Assembly: GCF_049319665.1 (NCBI RefSeq)
Contig: NZ_JBMOUD010000002.1
Location: 248,001-312,000, forward strand
DNA length: 64,000 nt
Direction: 5' to 3'
DNA from: JBMOUD01 sp049319665
GTDB lineage: Bacteria; Pseudomonadota; Gammaproteobacteria; Enterobacterales; Enterobacteriaceae
Shown here: piece after piece, positions 1-8,261 of the stretch
Position numbering within the stretch: position 1 is the stretch's first letter
Layout: every line of letters begins with the position of its first letter
Translations under genes and position numbers: made by a program
The notes under the pieces: generated by a model
Told to the model about the DNA's origin: nothing
Seen by the model: only the letters and a program-made list of their open reading frames with translations
Databases searched by the model: none

Positions 1-244
1 CAATATCGACCACCTGTAGACCGATTTTAAAATGTTCCGCCATTGCTTTGGCTGCCGGGCCAATCGACTCTAGCATCAGACCGATAACCAACCCGATCCC
101 AACAAAACCGATGCCAATATGCAGGCCAGCTTTAAAGGAATCGCCAATTTTCATCCCCAGTATTACCGAGAAAATGATAATAACTAAGGGCAGCATGACA
201 GTCGGACCGAGGTCCAGGATATAACGCATGATGTCGGTAAACAT
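1..244 (-). CDS. gatC: GatC, galactitol PTS EIIC membrane component (partial, N-terminal part)
   Basis: Membrane permease of the galactitol phosphotransferase system, which moves and phosphorylates galactitol together with GatA and GatB. Only about 81 N-terminal residues lie in the window; the gene runs off the left edge. The visible part begins MFTDIMRYILDLGPTVMLP and is close to what I recall of E. coli GatC, including the hydrophobic first segment and the GIGFVGIGLVIGLML stretch. The start codon lies 4 bases after the gatB stop, so it is the fourth gene of the gatZABC operon. Identification is secure; the distal part cannot be judged. Confidence 0.93.
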   Translation of the reverse strand, partial: MFTDIMRYILDLGPTVMLPLVIIIFSVILGMKIGDSFKAGLHIGIGFVGIGLVIGLMLESIGPAAKAMAEHFKIGLQVVDI

Positions 245-248
245 GGGA

Positions 249-533
249 TTACTCCTGCAACAACGCGAGTATTTTTTCTTTTAATGTGTCGATACCTACG
301 CCTGAAACGAACGGCATACCGTGTACGACGGGAATATTGCCAAACTGACGATCGACGCGTGCGGTAGTACAAATTAAATCTGCGCCATCCATATAGGTTT
401 CGATTTCGGTTACCCGACACTGAATGAGATCAAGCGTGATGCCATTGTCCGCACAGAGTTCTTTGATCTCTTCTGCGGCGAGAGTGGATGTCGCCACCGC
501 GCCGCCACAGGCGACGATAATTTTTCTTTTCAC
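249..533 (-). CDS. gatB: GatB, galactitol PTS EIIB component
   Basis: Cytoplasmic EIIB protein (94 aa) that passes phosphate from EIIA to the substrate carried by GatC. The active-site cysteine lies in the N-terminal VACGGAVATST loop (Cys9), the expected place for a lactose/galactitol-type IIB. Length matches the family. The start overlaps the gatA stop by 4 bases, so translation is probably coupled, and gatC follows after 4 bases. Confidence 0.93.
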   Translation of the reverse strand: MKRKIIVACGGAVATSTLAAEEIKELCADNGITLDLIQCRVTEIETYMDGADLICTTARVDRQFGNIPVVHGMPFVSGVGIDTLKEKILALLQE

Positions 534-1048
534 AATAAGGCTCCTTGGTGTTGGGATGTTGTTGTTGTCATTTTTGTTGTGGGTGATGGCTCATTCGCCG
601 AGGGAAAAACCTGCTGTTTAAAGATGTCTGCCAGCTGGTTTTCCTGTGCGCTAAGTAGCTGCTCAACGAAGGTTGGCTCTTGTAATTGGCCGAATAAATT
701 ACGCAGCAGCATCAGTTGTTCTGCAGGGTGAGTAACGATCAAAGCGATAATTAAGGATGCACCGACTTGGTTATCATCATCGGCTTGAGCAAAAGGCACC
801 GGGCTATCGGGACGAATCAGGTAAATTGCCGGTTCAATGGCATGCTCAGCTTCGCAATGTGGGATCGCAATCGCATGATTTTCCAGCATGATCCCGGTTG
901 GAAACTCGGCTTCCCGGTATAGCAAGGCTTGGGGATAGGAGCTTTTGACGACGCCTGCTTGCAACATCGTTTTGCCGATATGGGTTAATGCTTGTTCGGC
1001 ATCGCGAAAAGCTATCCCCGTTTTGACGAAAATCTGGCAGCTATGCAT
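530..1048 (-). CDS. gatA: GatA, galactitol PTS EIIA component
   Basis: Cytoplasmic EIIA (172 aa) of the fructose/mannitol-type IIA fold, taking phosphate from HPr and giving it to GatB. The phosphorylated histidine is most likely the one in NHAIAIPHCE. The protein is somewhat longer than typical GatA because of a low-complexity C-terminal tail rich in Thr, Ser and Gln (about residues 150-172) that probably lies outside the fold. Its start overlaps the end of gatZ by 8 bases. Confidence 0.9.
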   Translation of the reverse strand: MHSCQIFVKTGIAFRDAEQALTHIGKTMLQAGVVKSSYPQALLYREAEFPTGIMLENHAIAIPHCEAEHAIEPAIYLIRPDSPVPFAQADDDNQVGASLIIALIVTHPAEQLMLLRNLFGQLQEPTFVEQLLSAQENQLADIFKQQVFPSANEPSPTTKMTTTTSQHQGALL

Positions 1049-2336
1049 GGCAGATTACCTCCGCATTGGCGGGGGCAGCAGTGCAACCATAGCGATAGGC
1101 ACGCAACACATCCTGAATTTTATCGATGATAAGTTCATGTGGCGCTGCGCTGAGATCACCAGACATAACACGTTCGAACTGTATCGGCATAAACTGGCTT
1201 AGCAGGCCAAGCGGCAGAGTGATTGTCTGTAAATTATGCAGCATGGCTTCAACCGCATGGTTGATACGTGGATGCGGCCAGTAATAGCGAATACGGTCAG
1301 AAAGGCTGAAGTGCAGGTCAATTAATGAGCGGCTAAACGTCGCGTGATAATACTTTTTCCAGTAGTCCGGCTCATCGAGCATGACGCGGTCGATAACAGC
1401 CATGACTTGGCTCTGTTCATCTGGAGCGATTAATGCCTGTTCTATATTGGCCAGAGCAAAAATAGCTTCGCGTAGCGCGAATGTCAGCGCTGGACCCACT
1501 TTCAAAATAGCGAAATGATCTTCTACCAGCTGACGATAGGATTCACGAGTTTGGTAATCGGTGGAATGTGCTTCATAAACCAATGGTGTTGTTGCAATAA
1601 AGGCCGATAGCTCGTGGGCTAATCCGCGCTGATAATGGATCACGCTGCTGTGATCGAACTCCACGCCCGGTTGCACAACAATAGCAATAATACGTGGAAT
1701 AGCGGCTTGTAGGTCCGCCTCAGTAAAGGCTTGGTGATGTAAGTCGATAGTGGCTTGCGCATCGTTGGCGTGCGTAATATGTACCTGCTCGATAGCGGCA
1801 GATTCGCCACCGGGAACTGGAACCTCGGTACCAATGACATAAGTGAGCCGTTGTTTTTGCTGTTCAGTTGCCGTTTGTTCAGCGACAGCGCACAGGCGAG
1901 CCGCTCTAGCAGCAACCACTGCCGGATCTAAAGGCACGGGATCGTCAGCGCATGACATCGAGGCATCAAGATGGATTTTGCTAAAACCTGCGGCAACATA
2001 GCTGGCAATTAACTCCTCTGCTTTCTCCATGGCACTTTGTGCATTTTCGTTTTGCCAGCAGTTTGGGCCTAAATGATCGCCGCCTAAGATCAAACGTTGC
2101 TGCGGGAAGCCAACCTGTTGTGCAATATTCCAAACAAACTCCCGGAAATCAGCAGGCTGCATACCGGTATAGCCGCCGAACTGGTTGACTTGATTCGATG
2201 TGGCTTCGATCAGCACCTGGCGATCTGAATCAAGATCCAGACGCAATGCAGCCTCGATCACTAGCGGATGCGCTGAGCAGACAGAACAGATACCGATGGA
2301 TTGACCACTTTTGTGTAGTTTCAAAATATCTTTCAT
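1041..2336 (-). CDS. gatZ: GatZ, tagatose-1,6-bisphosphate aldolase subunit (class II aldolase partner)
   Basis: Non-catalytic partner needed for full activity and stability of the GatY/KbaY tagatose-1,6-bisphosphate aldolase. The 431-aa protein carries the conserved blocks GICSVCSAHPLVIEAAL, EATSNQVNQFGGYTGM, LGGDHLGPNCW, KIHLDASMSC, GTEVPVPGG and VYEAHSTDYQT. It is about 10 residues longer than E. coli GatZ at the C-terminus. It is the first gene of the operon on this strand. A gatY gene is not next to it, as it would be in the E. coli gatYZABCD order, so the catalytic subunit must be downstream beyond the window, elsewhere, or absent. Confidence 0.93.
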   Translation of the reverse strand: MKDILKLHKSGQSIGICSVCSAHPLVIEAALRLDLDSDRQVLIEATSNQVNQFGGYTGMQPADFREFVWNIAQQVGFPQQRLILGGDHLGPNCWQNENAQSAMEKAEELIASYVAAGFSKIHLDASMSCADDPVPLDPAVVAARAARLCAVAEQTATEQQKQRLTYVIGTEVPVPGGESAAIEQVHITHANDAQATIDLHHQAFTEADLQAAIPRIIAIVVQPGVEFDHSSVIHYQRGLAHELSAFIATTPLVYEAHSTDYQTRESYRQLVEDHFAILKVGPALTFALREAIFALANIEQALIAPDEQSQVMAVIDRVMLDEPDYWKKYYHATFSRSLIDLHFSLSDRIRYYWPHPRINHAVEAMLHNLQTITLPLGLLSQFMPIQFERVMSGDLSAAPHELIIDKIQDVLRAYRYGCTAAPANAEVICHA

Positions 2337-2370
2337 TTAATCCTCCGTTTATTTCCGAAAAGAATCGTAT

Positions 2371-2382
2371 CATTTCGAAATG
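2371..2382. promoter_or_regulatory. Candidate DeoR-family operator in the gatZ/regulator spacer
   Basis: CATTTCGAAATG is a perfect 12-bp palindrome 35 bases upstream of gatZ. Related TTCGA cores recur at about 2437-2441, 2461-2465 and 2586-2590 in the same spacer. DeoR-type sugar regulators usually bind repeated sites of this kind. Assignment to the adjacent regulator is inference. The rest of the roughly 300-bp spacer (2337-2636) is AT-rich and must hold both divergent promoters. Confidence 0.45.
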
Positions 2383-2636
2383 CACGCAATACCCTTTTGT
2401 ATGATCCGTGACTAAGATCGAAGTATTCCGTTATCTTTCGACATGGCATTACTTTTTTTCTTCGAGATACCTTGAAGGGTTATAGTTTTGTTTTGTCTGT
2501 TGTTTTGATAACTGGATAAAAAATTAATGCAATATTTTCAATTGATTGCTGTTAATTTCACTAGCCGTTATTTTTTACCTCCCATTTTCGAAGTCTTTTG
2601 TTTAAACTGGATGTAATGTTTAGCAGCAGGCATGAA

Positions 2637-3422
2637 ATGATGAATTCTTATGAAAGGCGTCAAAAAATAGTTGAGATGGCGAATGAGCAGGGCAGTGTTT
2701 TAGTTTCGGATCTTTCGTCTTTCTTCGAGGTTTCGGAAGTCACTATTCGCGCCGATTTACGTTTGATGGAACAAAAGGGGTTGTTGACGCGATTCCATGG
2801 AGGGGCTGGCAAAGGCGTGCCAAAAATTGAGCAGAGCAGTGCTGGTTCGCAGGGAGAGATGATATTAGAAGAGAGATATCGTCAGGCAGAAGACCCGAAA
2901 AAGCGTATTGCTATCGCGGCTGCAGCGATGGTGAAACCCGGTGATACGGTGATCCTCGATAGTGGGAGCACCACGATGTTGATTGCTGAAGAGCTCGTGA
3001 AAGCTGGCAATATCACCGTGATCACGAATAATTTGCCGGCGGCTTTTGTGTTATCAGAAAACCCCGACGTGACGCTGGTGGTATGCGGCGGAACGCTGCG
3101 GCATAAGACGCGTTCGCTGCACGGCAATATTACTGAGTTCGCGCTGCGCGGTATTGTGGCTAATTTGATGTTTGTTGGTGCGGATGGTTTAGATGCCAGC
3201 AGCGGCATCACGACATTCAATGAAGGCTACTCGATTAGCGCGATTATGGCGCAAGCGGCACGGCAGGTGGTGGTTGTGACCGATTCGAGCAAGTTTGGGC
3301 GTCGTGGCTTTAATCTGGTGTTACCGATGGACAAAATCGACACTATTATTACCGACAGTGGAATTAATGAAGAAGAATCACAGGCTTTGGCGAAGACCGC
3401 TGCAAATGTGATGATTGTTTAG
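2637..3422 (+). CDS. gatR: DeoR-family repressor, probably of the gat operon
   Basis: Sugar-phosphate-responsive repressor of about 261 aa. The N-terminal DeoR helix-turn-helix is clear (ERRQKIVEMANEQGSVLVSDLSSFFEVSEVTIRADLRLMEQKGLLTRFHGGA). The C-terminal sensor domain has the VILDSGSTTMLIAEEL, TNNLPAAFVL, GGTLRHKTRSLHG and FVGADGLD motifs. A longer reading from TTG at 2598 is possible, but the GCAGG Shine-Dalgarno at 2626-2630 favours ATG 2637 or 2640, which gives the MNSYERR start seen in GatR-like proteins. It is divergent from gatZ, whereas E. coli gatR lies at the distal end of its operon. Confidence 0.85.
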   Translation: MMNSYERRQKIVEMANEQGSVLVSDLSSFFEVSEVTIRADLRLMEQKGLLTRFHGGAGKGVPKIEQSSAGSQGEMILEERYRQAEDPKKRIAIAAAAMVKPGDTVILDSGSTTMLIAEELVKAGNITVITNNLPAAFVLSENPDVTLVVCGGTLRHKTRSLHGNITEFALRGIVANLMFVGADGLDASSGITTFNEGYSISAIMAQAARQVVVVTDSSKFGRRGFNLVLPMDKIDTIITDSGINEEESQALAKTAANVMIV

Positions 3423-3438
3423 TACTAGCCCAGCAATA

Positions 3439-3467
3439 ATGGCAACAAAGAATACCTTTGTTGCCAT
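3439..3467 (+). terminator. Terminator-like hairpin after the DeoR gene
   Basis: A perfect 12-bp stem (3439-3450 with 3456-3467, ATGGCAACAAAG and its complement) with a 5-base loop lies 17 bases after the stop codon. The T-tract is weak (ATATTACTT), so termination strength is uncertain. Confidence 0.6.
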
Positions 3468-3538
3468 ATATTACTTGCTCATCAACCTATTTATTAACTA
3501 TCGTGACACGCAAGGTCGAATAATAGGGTTAAACAGTC

Positions 3539-3620
3539 TATCCCCGTCATATTTGACGTTGCTTCTGTGTTAGCTATGTTCACTTATCGCCTTGAGGCAA
3601 TTTCAATTATTTTTTGTATA
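3539..3620. repeat. ERIC element, internally deleted and degenerate
   Basis: 82 bp. Both ends resemble the ERIC at 44124-44250 read in reverse (TATCCCCGTCATATTTGACG at one end, TTGTATA at the other). The central hairpin part of about 45 bp is missing. It lies between the DeoR gene and the adhesin-like gene. Confidence 0.7.
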
Positions 3621-3628
3621 GGTGATTA

Positions 3629-4306
3629 TTACCACTCGAAATTCACTGCCGCATTATATGAGGTGCCTTTAAAATCCTCTGTATTGGTTGCTACACCCAC
3701 TTTCGCGGCGACTTGCTCAGTTAAACGATAGCCAGAACCAAGAGCTAACGCATTGGTAGATTCATATCCACCTAGCGACATTGAAAGGTTAAATTTACCA
3801 ACGCTGTATGGTTGGAATAAACCAGATAGCGCTGCTTGTGAAGCAAAACCTCTTTTCATAGTATGGTCGAGTCTATCAACACGGCCATTTAACCAGTTAA
3901 CATCTCTATTTAATGTATTTAAATTTGCTCCGACTTTGGCATTGGTAGCAGCCTGCTTGGTATTCACATTCCGCTGCTGGTCGTTCAGACCCTCTTGATT
4001 AGAATTCCACGTTTTTTGCGTTGAATTTACTTCGACCTGCTGGTTATTCAGAATATCTTGATTATCATTTTTAGCTTTTTGTTTACTATTGATATCGTTT
4101 TGTTTTTCAACTGAGGAATCCAGAGTATTACTCAGGTTTGAAACGTTACTTTTTATTATATTAAGATTTGTATTAGTTTTTGGTGCGTCTGCATGATTGG
4201 TACTATCTGCAGTGACGTCTGAATTCCATTGATTCCAACTTGGGGCTGATACGGCAGAAGTACTAATGAGGAAGGCAGATATTGCTATGACGGATGTTTT
4301 TTTCAT
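3629..4306 (-). CDS. Short YadA-type trimeric autotransporter-like protein (stalk plus membrane anchor, no head)
   Basis: A 225-aa protein with a signal peptide (about residues 1-21, cut after AVSA), a polar coiled-coil stalk and a C-terminal YadA-type anchor (about 152-225: RGFASQAALSGLFQPYSVGKF ... LALGSGYRL ... YNAAVNFEW, ending in an aromatic residue). The stalk is an exact heptad array: Asn at 73, 80, 87, 94, 101, 108, 115 and 122, and Gln at 69, 76, 83, 90, 97, 104, 111 and 118. No YadA head or neck repeats are present, so a role in adhesion is not shown. A GGAAAG Shine-Dalgarno precedes the start. The upstream stretch 4307-4606 is strongly AT-rich with no gene. Confidence 0.8.
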   Translation of the reverse strand: MKKTSVIAISAFLISTSAVSAPSWNQWNSDVTADSTNHADAPKTNTNLNIIKSNVSNLSNTLDSSVEKQNDINSKQKAKNDNQDILNNQQVEVNSTQKTWNSNQEGLNDQQRNVNTKQAATNAKVGANLNTLNRDVNWLNGRVDRLDHTMKRGFASQAALSGLFQPYSVGKFNLSMSLGGYESTNALALGSGYRLTEQVAAKVGVATNTEDFKGTSYNAAVNFEW

Positions 4307-4606
4307 TTTCTTTCCATAGAATAATGAGGGTTAATTTCGCATTACAATACCACCGAGAATTTTTATTCATATACCCCTATTAAGGTAATTTTTGTCGTTA
4401 TATTTACTTTTAAAGAAAACGACATTAATTAGTTTAATTGTACGATTGTTGTGTAGTACTTATTAATATTAATGCTTGATGTCATAATAAAAATAAATAA
4501 AAGGACGGTGAATGGAATATAAGAATGTGGATATATTATATGCAGCCCGGTAATCACAATAAAACTTGATGAATATCGGGCTGGTCTTTACAATTTTTCT
4601 CTCAGC

Positions 4607-5392
4607 TTACGGCTTGTTGTTCTTAAACACGTCGAAAGTGAAGTATTTTTTCTCTAGCAGTTGGTAAACGCCACTGGCATGAATACCTGCCAGCGCAGTG
4701 TTGATCACTTGCAACTGAGCTTGATCGTCTTTGCGCAGTGCGATCGCCGCACCACCGCCTAGATATTGCGGATCCAAAACCGTTTTGCCGACAAAACCGA
4801 AATCAGCGCCTGCTTTGGTTTTCAAGAAACCGATTTCTGCGGTAGCGGCATTAGTAAAAGTGGCGTCAATACGGCCGGAGGCCAGGTCTTGGTTAACCGC
4901 ATCTTGATTCGGGTAGGATACAACCTGTACACCTTTTCCCTGCCACATACCTTTGGCATAGGCTTCTTGTGTTGTCCCTTGTGCCACACCGATCACTTTG
5001 CCTTTCAGCGACTCTACCGTCGCGTCAAGATGGCTGCCTTTTGGCGCGACCAATACGCTTGGAATGTTGTATATCACATTAGAGAAATTCACCTGTGCCT
5101 TGCGTTTTTCGGTGATGGCCATTGCTGAAAGCACGGCATCAAATTTTTTGGCGTTCAGCGCTGGGATGATGCTGTCGTAGGCCGTTTCAACCCATTCGCA
5201 TTTTGCATTGGCCTGTTTACAAATCGCGTTGCCTAAATCGATATCAAAACCCACGAGATTACCTTCGGGTGTTTTCGATTCGAAAGGCGGGAATGAAGGA
5301 TCGACACCAAAACGGATAACAGTTTCCGCTTGGCTCATTGCGCTGAATGATCCCAGTAAAGCCGCCAGCACCATTAGGTTATATTTTTTCAT
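4607..5392 (-). CDS. Periplasmic amino-acid-binding protein (SBP_bac_3, HisJ/ArgT-like)
   Basis: Exported solute-binding protein of 261 aa with a signal peptide ending AMSQA. It has family-3 signatures: FGVDPSFPPFESKTPEGNLVGFDIDLGNAICKQ, YDSIIPALNAKKFDAVLSAMAITEKRKAQVNFS, and a second lobe around KVIGVAQGTTQE. It resembles the lysine/arginine/ornithine or histidine binders; the exact ligand cannot be told. No permease or ATPase gene lies beside it, so it either works with a transporter elsewhere or is an orphan receptor. A weak hairpin (4543-4549 with 4577-4583) lies downstream. Confidence 0.85.
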   Translation of the reverse strand: MKKYNLMVLAALLGSFSAMSQAETVIRFGVDPSFPPFESKTPEGNLVGFDIDLGNAICKQANAKCEWVETAYDSIIPALNAKKFDAVLSAMAITEKRKAQVNFSNVIYNIPSVLVAPKGSHLDATVESLKGKVIGVAQGTTQEAYAKGMWQGKGVQVVSYPNQDAVNQDLASGRIDATFTNAATAEIGFLKTKAGADFGFVGKTVLDPQYLGGGAAIALRKDDQAQLQVINTALAGIHASGVYQLLEKKYFTFDVFKNNKP

Positions 5393-5778
5393 GGTCTATT
5401 CCCCTGCAAATAGATAAAAATTGAGGATGCATATAAATTTACGATTTTTATTAATCAGTTTGTGTGTTGCGTATACAAAACGTGCTGCTTAATGAATATG
5501 GCTGTGCGGTCTGGTCAAGTCAAGAATATGGCTACGTTAAGTTGTAACCCATTAAAACCACGCTAATTTATCTCATAACGTGGCAACGTGACCGACAATA
5601 ATAAGGCTTGGGCTTTCTACCGGCAGTGCCTGTTTTGCCAGAATCTTGCGTATGTTGTATTCGCAGGCGTAAATTAATTTGCTTTGTATTTTTTCGGCGA
5701 GGCAAATTCGTTGACCGGAAAAAGCGGGCTGTGTGATGCTTTAGCCCTCGAATATTCTCAATAAAAATGGATCGATTT

Positions 5779-6378
5779 ATGGCTCGCCCACGTGAATTTG
5801 ACTATGACCAAACAATGGCGACAGCGATCTCGGTGTTCAATCGTCTGGGATACCATGCAGTGACCACCGATGATTTGCGCCTGGCGATGGGCATTGGCCG
5901 CCAAAGCTTTTACAGTACTTTTGGTGGTAAGAGACAACTATTTTTAGCCGTATTGCAACGTTATACCGATGAAAGCGTGAGTAAGAAGATCGCTCGTTTG
6001 CAAAGCCATCATTCGGCTATTGCAGCCTTTGAGGCTCTATTAAGTACGGTGGCAGAAGAGACGGAAGAGGTACGTTTACAAGGTTGCCTGGGAATTAATA
6101 CGCGCTGTGTATTTACACCGCAAGATAGCGAGGTAGAGGCTATCTTGCGGTCTGCGGGTACGCGGCTGCACACTGTAATAACACTGCGATTGCAGCAGGC
6201 GATAGCAGAAGGTGAGCTCTCGCCAATAGAAGATATTTCGAGCGCTGCCACGTTTATTCAGAATACATTGGTTGGTATCACGATTGCTGCTAAAACGGGA
6301 ATTGCGCCTGAAGCGCTGCGTAATATGGCGAGCTTCGCGATTGGCGGGTTGCGCCATCAACCCCGTGTTTTACCATAA
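5779..6378 (+). CDS. TetR-family transcriptional regulator
   Basis: A 199-aa repressor with the helix-turn-helix at about residues 10-55 (DYDQTMATAISVFNRLGYHAVTTDDLRLAMGIGRQSFYSTFGGKRQLFLAVLQRY) and an all-alpha ligand-binding remainder. The start at 5779 (MARPREFD) is preferred over an in-frame ATG at 5767 because GGA at 5769-5771 is well spaced and MARPREF is a usual TetR start. It converges on the downstream SDR gene, and that gene's promoter carries a palindrome suited to a TetR dimer, so the SDR is the likely target. The pair resembles E. coli bdcR/bdcA. Upstream, 5393-5766 shows no gene. Confidence 0.85.
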   Translation: MARPREFDYDQTMATAISVFNRLGYHAVTTDDLRLAMGIGRQSFYSTFGGKRQLFLAVLQRYTDESVSKKIARLQSHHSAIAAFEALLSTVAEETEEVRLQGCLGINTRCVFTPQDSEVEAILRSAGTRLHTVITLRLQQAIAEGELSPIEDISSAATFIQNTLVGITIAAKTGIAPEALRNMASFAIGGLRHQPRVLP

Positions 6379-6411
6379 TGCATCGTTTTATCATGCACAG
6401 TGTTATAGAAA

Positions 6412-7158
6412 TTAAGCCAGATACCCACCATCAATAGTCATTGCAGAGCCGGTAATAAAGCTGGCTTCTTCCCCTGCAAGGTAGGCAACAAGTCCGGCAA
6501 CTTCATCGTCTTTGCCCATGCGACCAAGTGGCAGCATGTTTAGAACTGCGTCCCTATGTGGGCTGTCTTTCGGATTCATATCGGTTTCTATCGGGCCGGG
6601 TTGCACCGTGTTAATAGTGATCTCTTTAGCTGCCAGATCAACGGCTAAACCTCTTACCATTCCGGCGACCGCTGATTTAGTCATTGCATAAACGCTGGTA
6701 CCGGGGAATGCCGCCCGGTCTGCGACAATACTGCCGATAATGACGATTTTGCCGCCACGAGGCATAACATTAGCTGCAGCCTGCACGGCGAAGAAAGGGG
6801 CGCGCACGTTTACGGCTAACATGCGATCAAAATCTTCTACTGGAAATTTATCGACGGTATTTCGCAGCAAGATACCGGCGTTATTCACCAAAATATCCAC
6901 GCGCCCGTGCGTAGACGAAACCACTTCAACGGCTGCACGGATGGCATCGACATTGGCGCTATCTGCTTGTATTGGTGTGACGTGAAAACCTTCTTGCGCC
7001 AATTGCTCACGTAACGCTTGCGCTTTTTCTGGCGCGCCGTTCCAAGTATAGAACAGGCTCGCGCCCTGACGGGCAAAACGCCTGACGATAGCGGCACCAA
7101 TCCCCCGAGATCCCCCAAGAACTAATACAACTTTATCGGCAAAATCTGTGCTGTGCAT
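6412..7158 (-). CDS. Short-chain dehydrogenase/reductase (BdcA-like)
   Basis: Classical SDR of 248 aa with the Rossmann motif VLGGSRGIGAAI (about residues 13-24), NNAGIL, the catalytic Ser in IIGSIVADRA, YAMTKSA (Tyr and Lys), and QPGPIETDMNP. The last block and the overall pattern recall E. coli BdcA, a protein reported to affect cyclic-di-GMP-related biofilm dispersal; I cannot prove orthology. A longer reading from 7221 is less likely, since a GGGGTATC Shine-Dalgarno precedes the MHSTDF start. Confidence 0.85.
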   Translation of the reverse strand: MHSTDFADKVVLVLGGSRGIGAAIVRRFARQGASLFYTWNGAPEKAQALREQLAQEGFHVTPIQADSANVDAIRAAVEVVSSTHGRVDILVNNAGILLRNTVDKFPVEDFDRMLAVNVRAPFFAVQAAANVMPRGGKIVIIGSIVADRAAFPGTSVYAMTKSAVAGMVRGLAVDLAAKEITINTVQPGPIETDMNPKDSPHRDAVLNMLPLGRMGKDDEVAGLVAYLAGEEASFITGSAMTIDGGYLA

Positions 7159-7227
7159 TTTGATACCCCGTATAAAAAATAGATGTTTAACACTGGATGA
7201 AAAACGGATGAGCAGGAGCATAGATCG

Positions 7228-7249
7228 TTATGGACAAATATGTCCATAA
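7228..7249. promoter_or_regulatory. Candidate TetR-type operator upstream of the SDR gene
   Basis: Perfect inverted repeat TTATGGACA-AATA-TGTCCATAA, 9-bp arms with a 4-base spacer, 70 bases upstream of the chosen SDR start. Size and symmetry fit a TetR-family dimer site. The regulator at 5779-6378 is the obvious candidate; binding is inferred. Confidence 0.55.
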
Positions 7250-7320
7250 TTATTTAAGCCATAAAATAGTCTGATGATGGGGCGAAAAAGCAGGGGGCAG
7301 AGATCTGGGGTATTAATCTA

Positions 7321-7347
7321 AGGGCATCCACAGATAGTGGATGCCCT
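7321..7347 (-). terminator. Terminator-like hairpin between the two oxidoreductase genes
   Basis: An 11-bp perfect stem (AGGGCATCCAC at 7321-7331 with 7337-7347) and a 5-base loop, 20 bases after the stop of the 7368-7976 gene. The trailing sequence is T-rich on the minus strand only in part. Confidence 0.55.
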
Positions 7348-7367
7348 AAATAAATTGATATTTTAAA

Positions 7368-7976
7368 TCAGTAGCCTACGGTAAATCTCTGACGGCTGTG
7401 AGCTGGTTTTTCGACTTCATCAACCAGCGCAATCGCATAGTCTTCAAATGAAATACTGCTGCCTTTCTCGTTGGCGAGAAGCTGGTCTTTGCCGAGACGG
7501 AATTTACCGGTGCGTTCACCCGGAACAAACAGGGCTGAAGGCGACAGGAACGTCCAATCTAACTGCTTTTCTTGACGTAACAAATCGAGGAATTTGCCGC
7601 CGGCCAACGCCTCTGGTTTGGCGAATTCAGGGAAATCTGGGGTCGTGATCAATTGCACACCAGGCGCGACTTCCAGGCTGCCGGCCCCGCCGACTACCAA
7701 ATAGCGTTTTACGTGGGCAGCTTTGACGGCATCAATCAGAATACGCGGATCGCTGACCGTAAAATGCACCGAACTAATGACAACATCGTGACCTTTTAGC
7801 AATGCGGTGAGAGCCGCCTGGTCATTAGCATCGCCTTTCACCGCGGTAACGTGTGGGAGTGCGGCGATTTTTTCTGGATGGCGAGCGATAGCGGTAACGT
7901 GATGGCCGCGGTCTGATAGTTCTTTGAGGATACGTGCACCTGCTTTACCCGATGCACCGATGAGAGCGATAGACAT
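7368..7976 (-). CDS. NAD(P)-dependent atypical SDR (NmrA/YwnB-like)
   Basis: A 202-aa NAD(P)-binding protein with an N-terminal Rossmann motif (MSIALIGASGKAGARILKELSDRGHHVTAIARHPEKI) and a KGDAND motif typical of NmrA/NAD-dependent-epimerase-like proteins without the Tyr-Lys pair. Substrate unknown; such proteins are often redox sensors or flavin/biliverdin-like reductases. AAGGAT lies 6 bases before ATG 7976, so the longer reading from 8006 is rejected. No gene is seen in 7977-8261. Confidence 0.8.
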   Translation of the reverse strand: MSIALIGASGKAGARILKELSDRGHHVTAIARHPEKIAALPHVTAVKGDANDQAALTALLKGHDVVISSVHFTVSDPRILIDAVKAAHVKRYLVVGGAGSLEVAPGVQLITTPDFPEFAKPEALAGGKFLDLLRQEKQLDWTFLSPSALFVPGERTGKFRLGKDQLLANEKGSSISFEDYAIALVDEVEKPAHSRQRFTVGY

Positions 7977-8261
7977 AGTAAGATCCTTGGTTGAGGTAAT
8001 ATACATATAATCGTTTCAGAATTAACTGAACCGTACCTTGGGTGTAGAGCCGACTTACTCCCAGTAACCATAGCATCATCGATAAAAAGAAAGGTAATTT
8101 CGTTGGAATAAGAGAGTGCAAAAAGGAATATCTTTATCTGCTATTCAGCCCTGATAGCCTTTTGTTAACCTGTTTGGGGTATGTTTTGGGCCGCAGATTG
8201 TCGCCCGCAGCCCGATAGGTTGTTGCTCAAGTCGCTTTACTAGCTATGCGCTACTTCCACG

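Noticed and set aside
4766..5128. 120-codon plus-strand frame opposite the amino-acid binding protein
   Set aside because: Antisense shadow without protein-like features.
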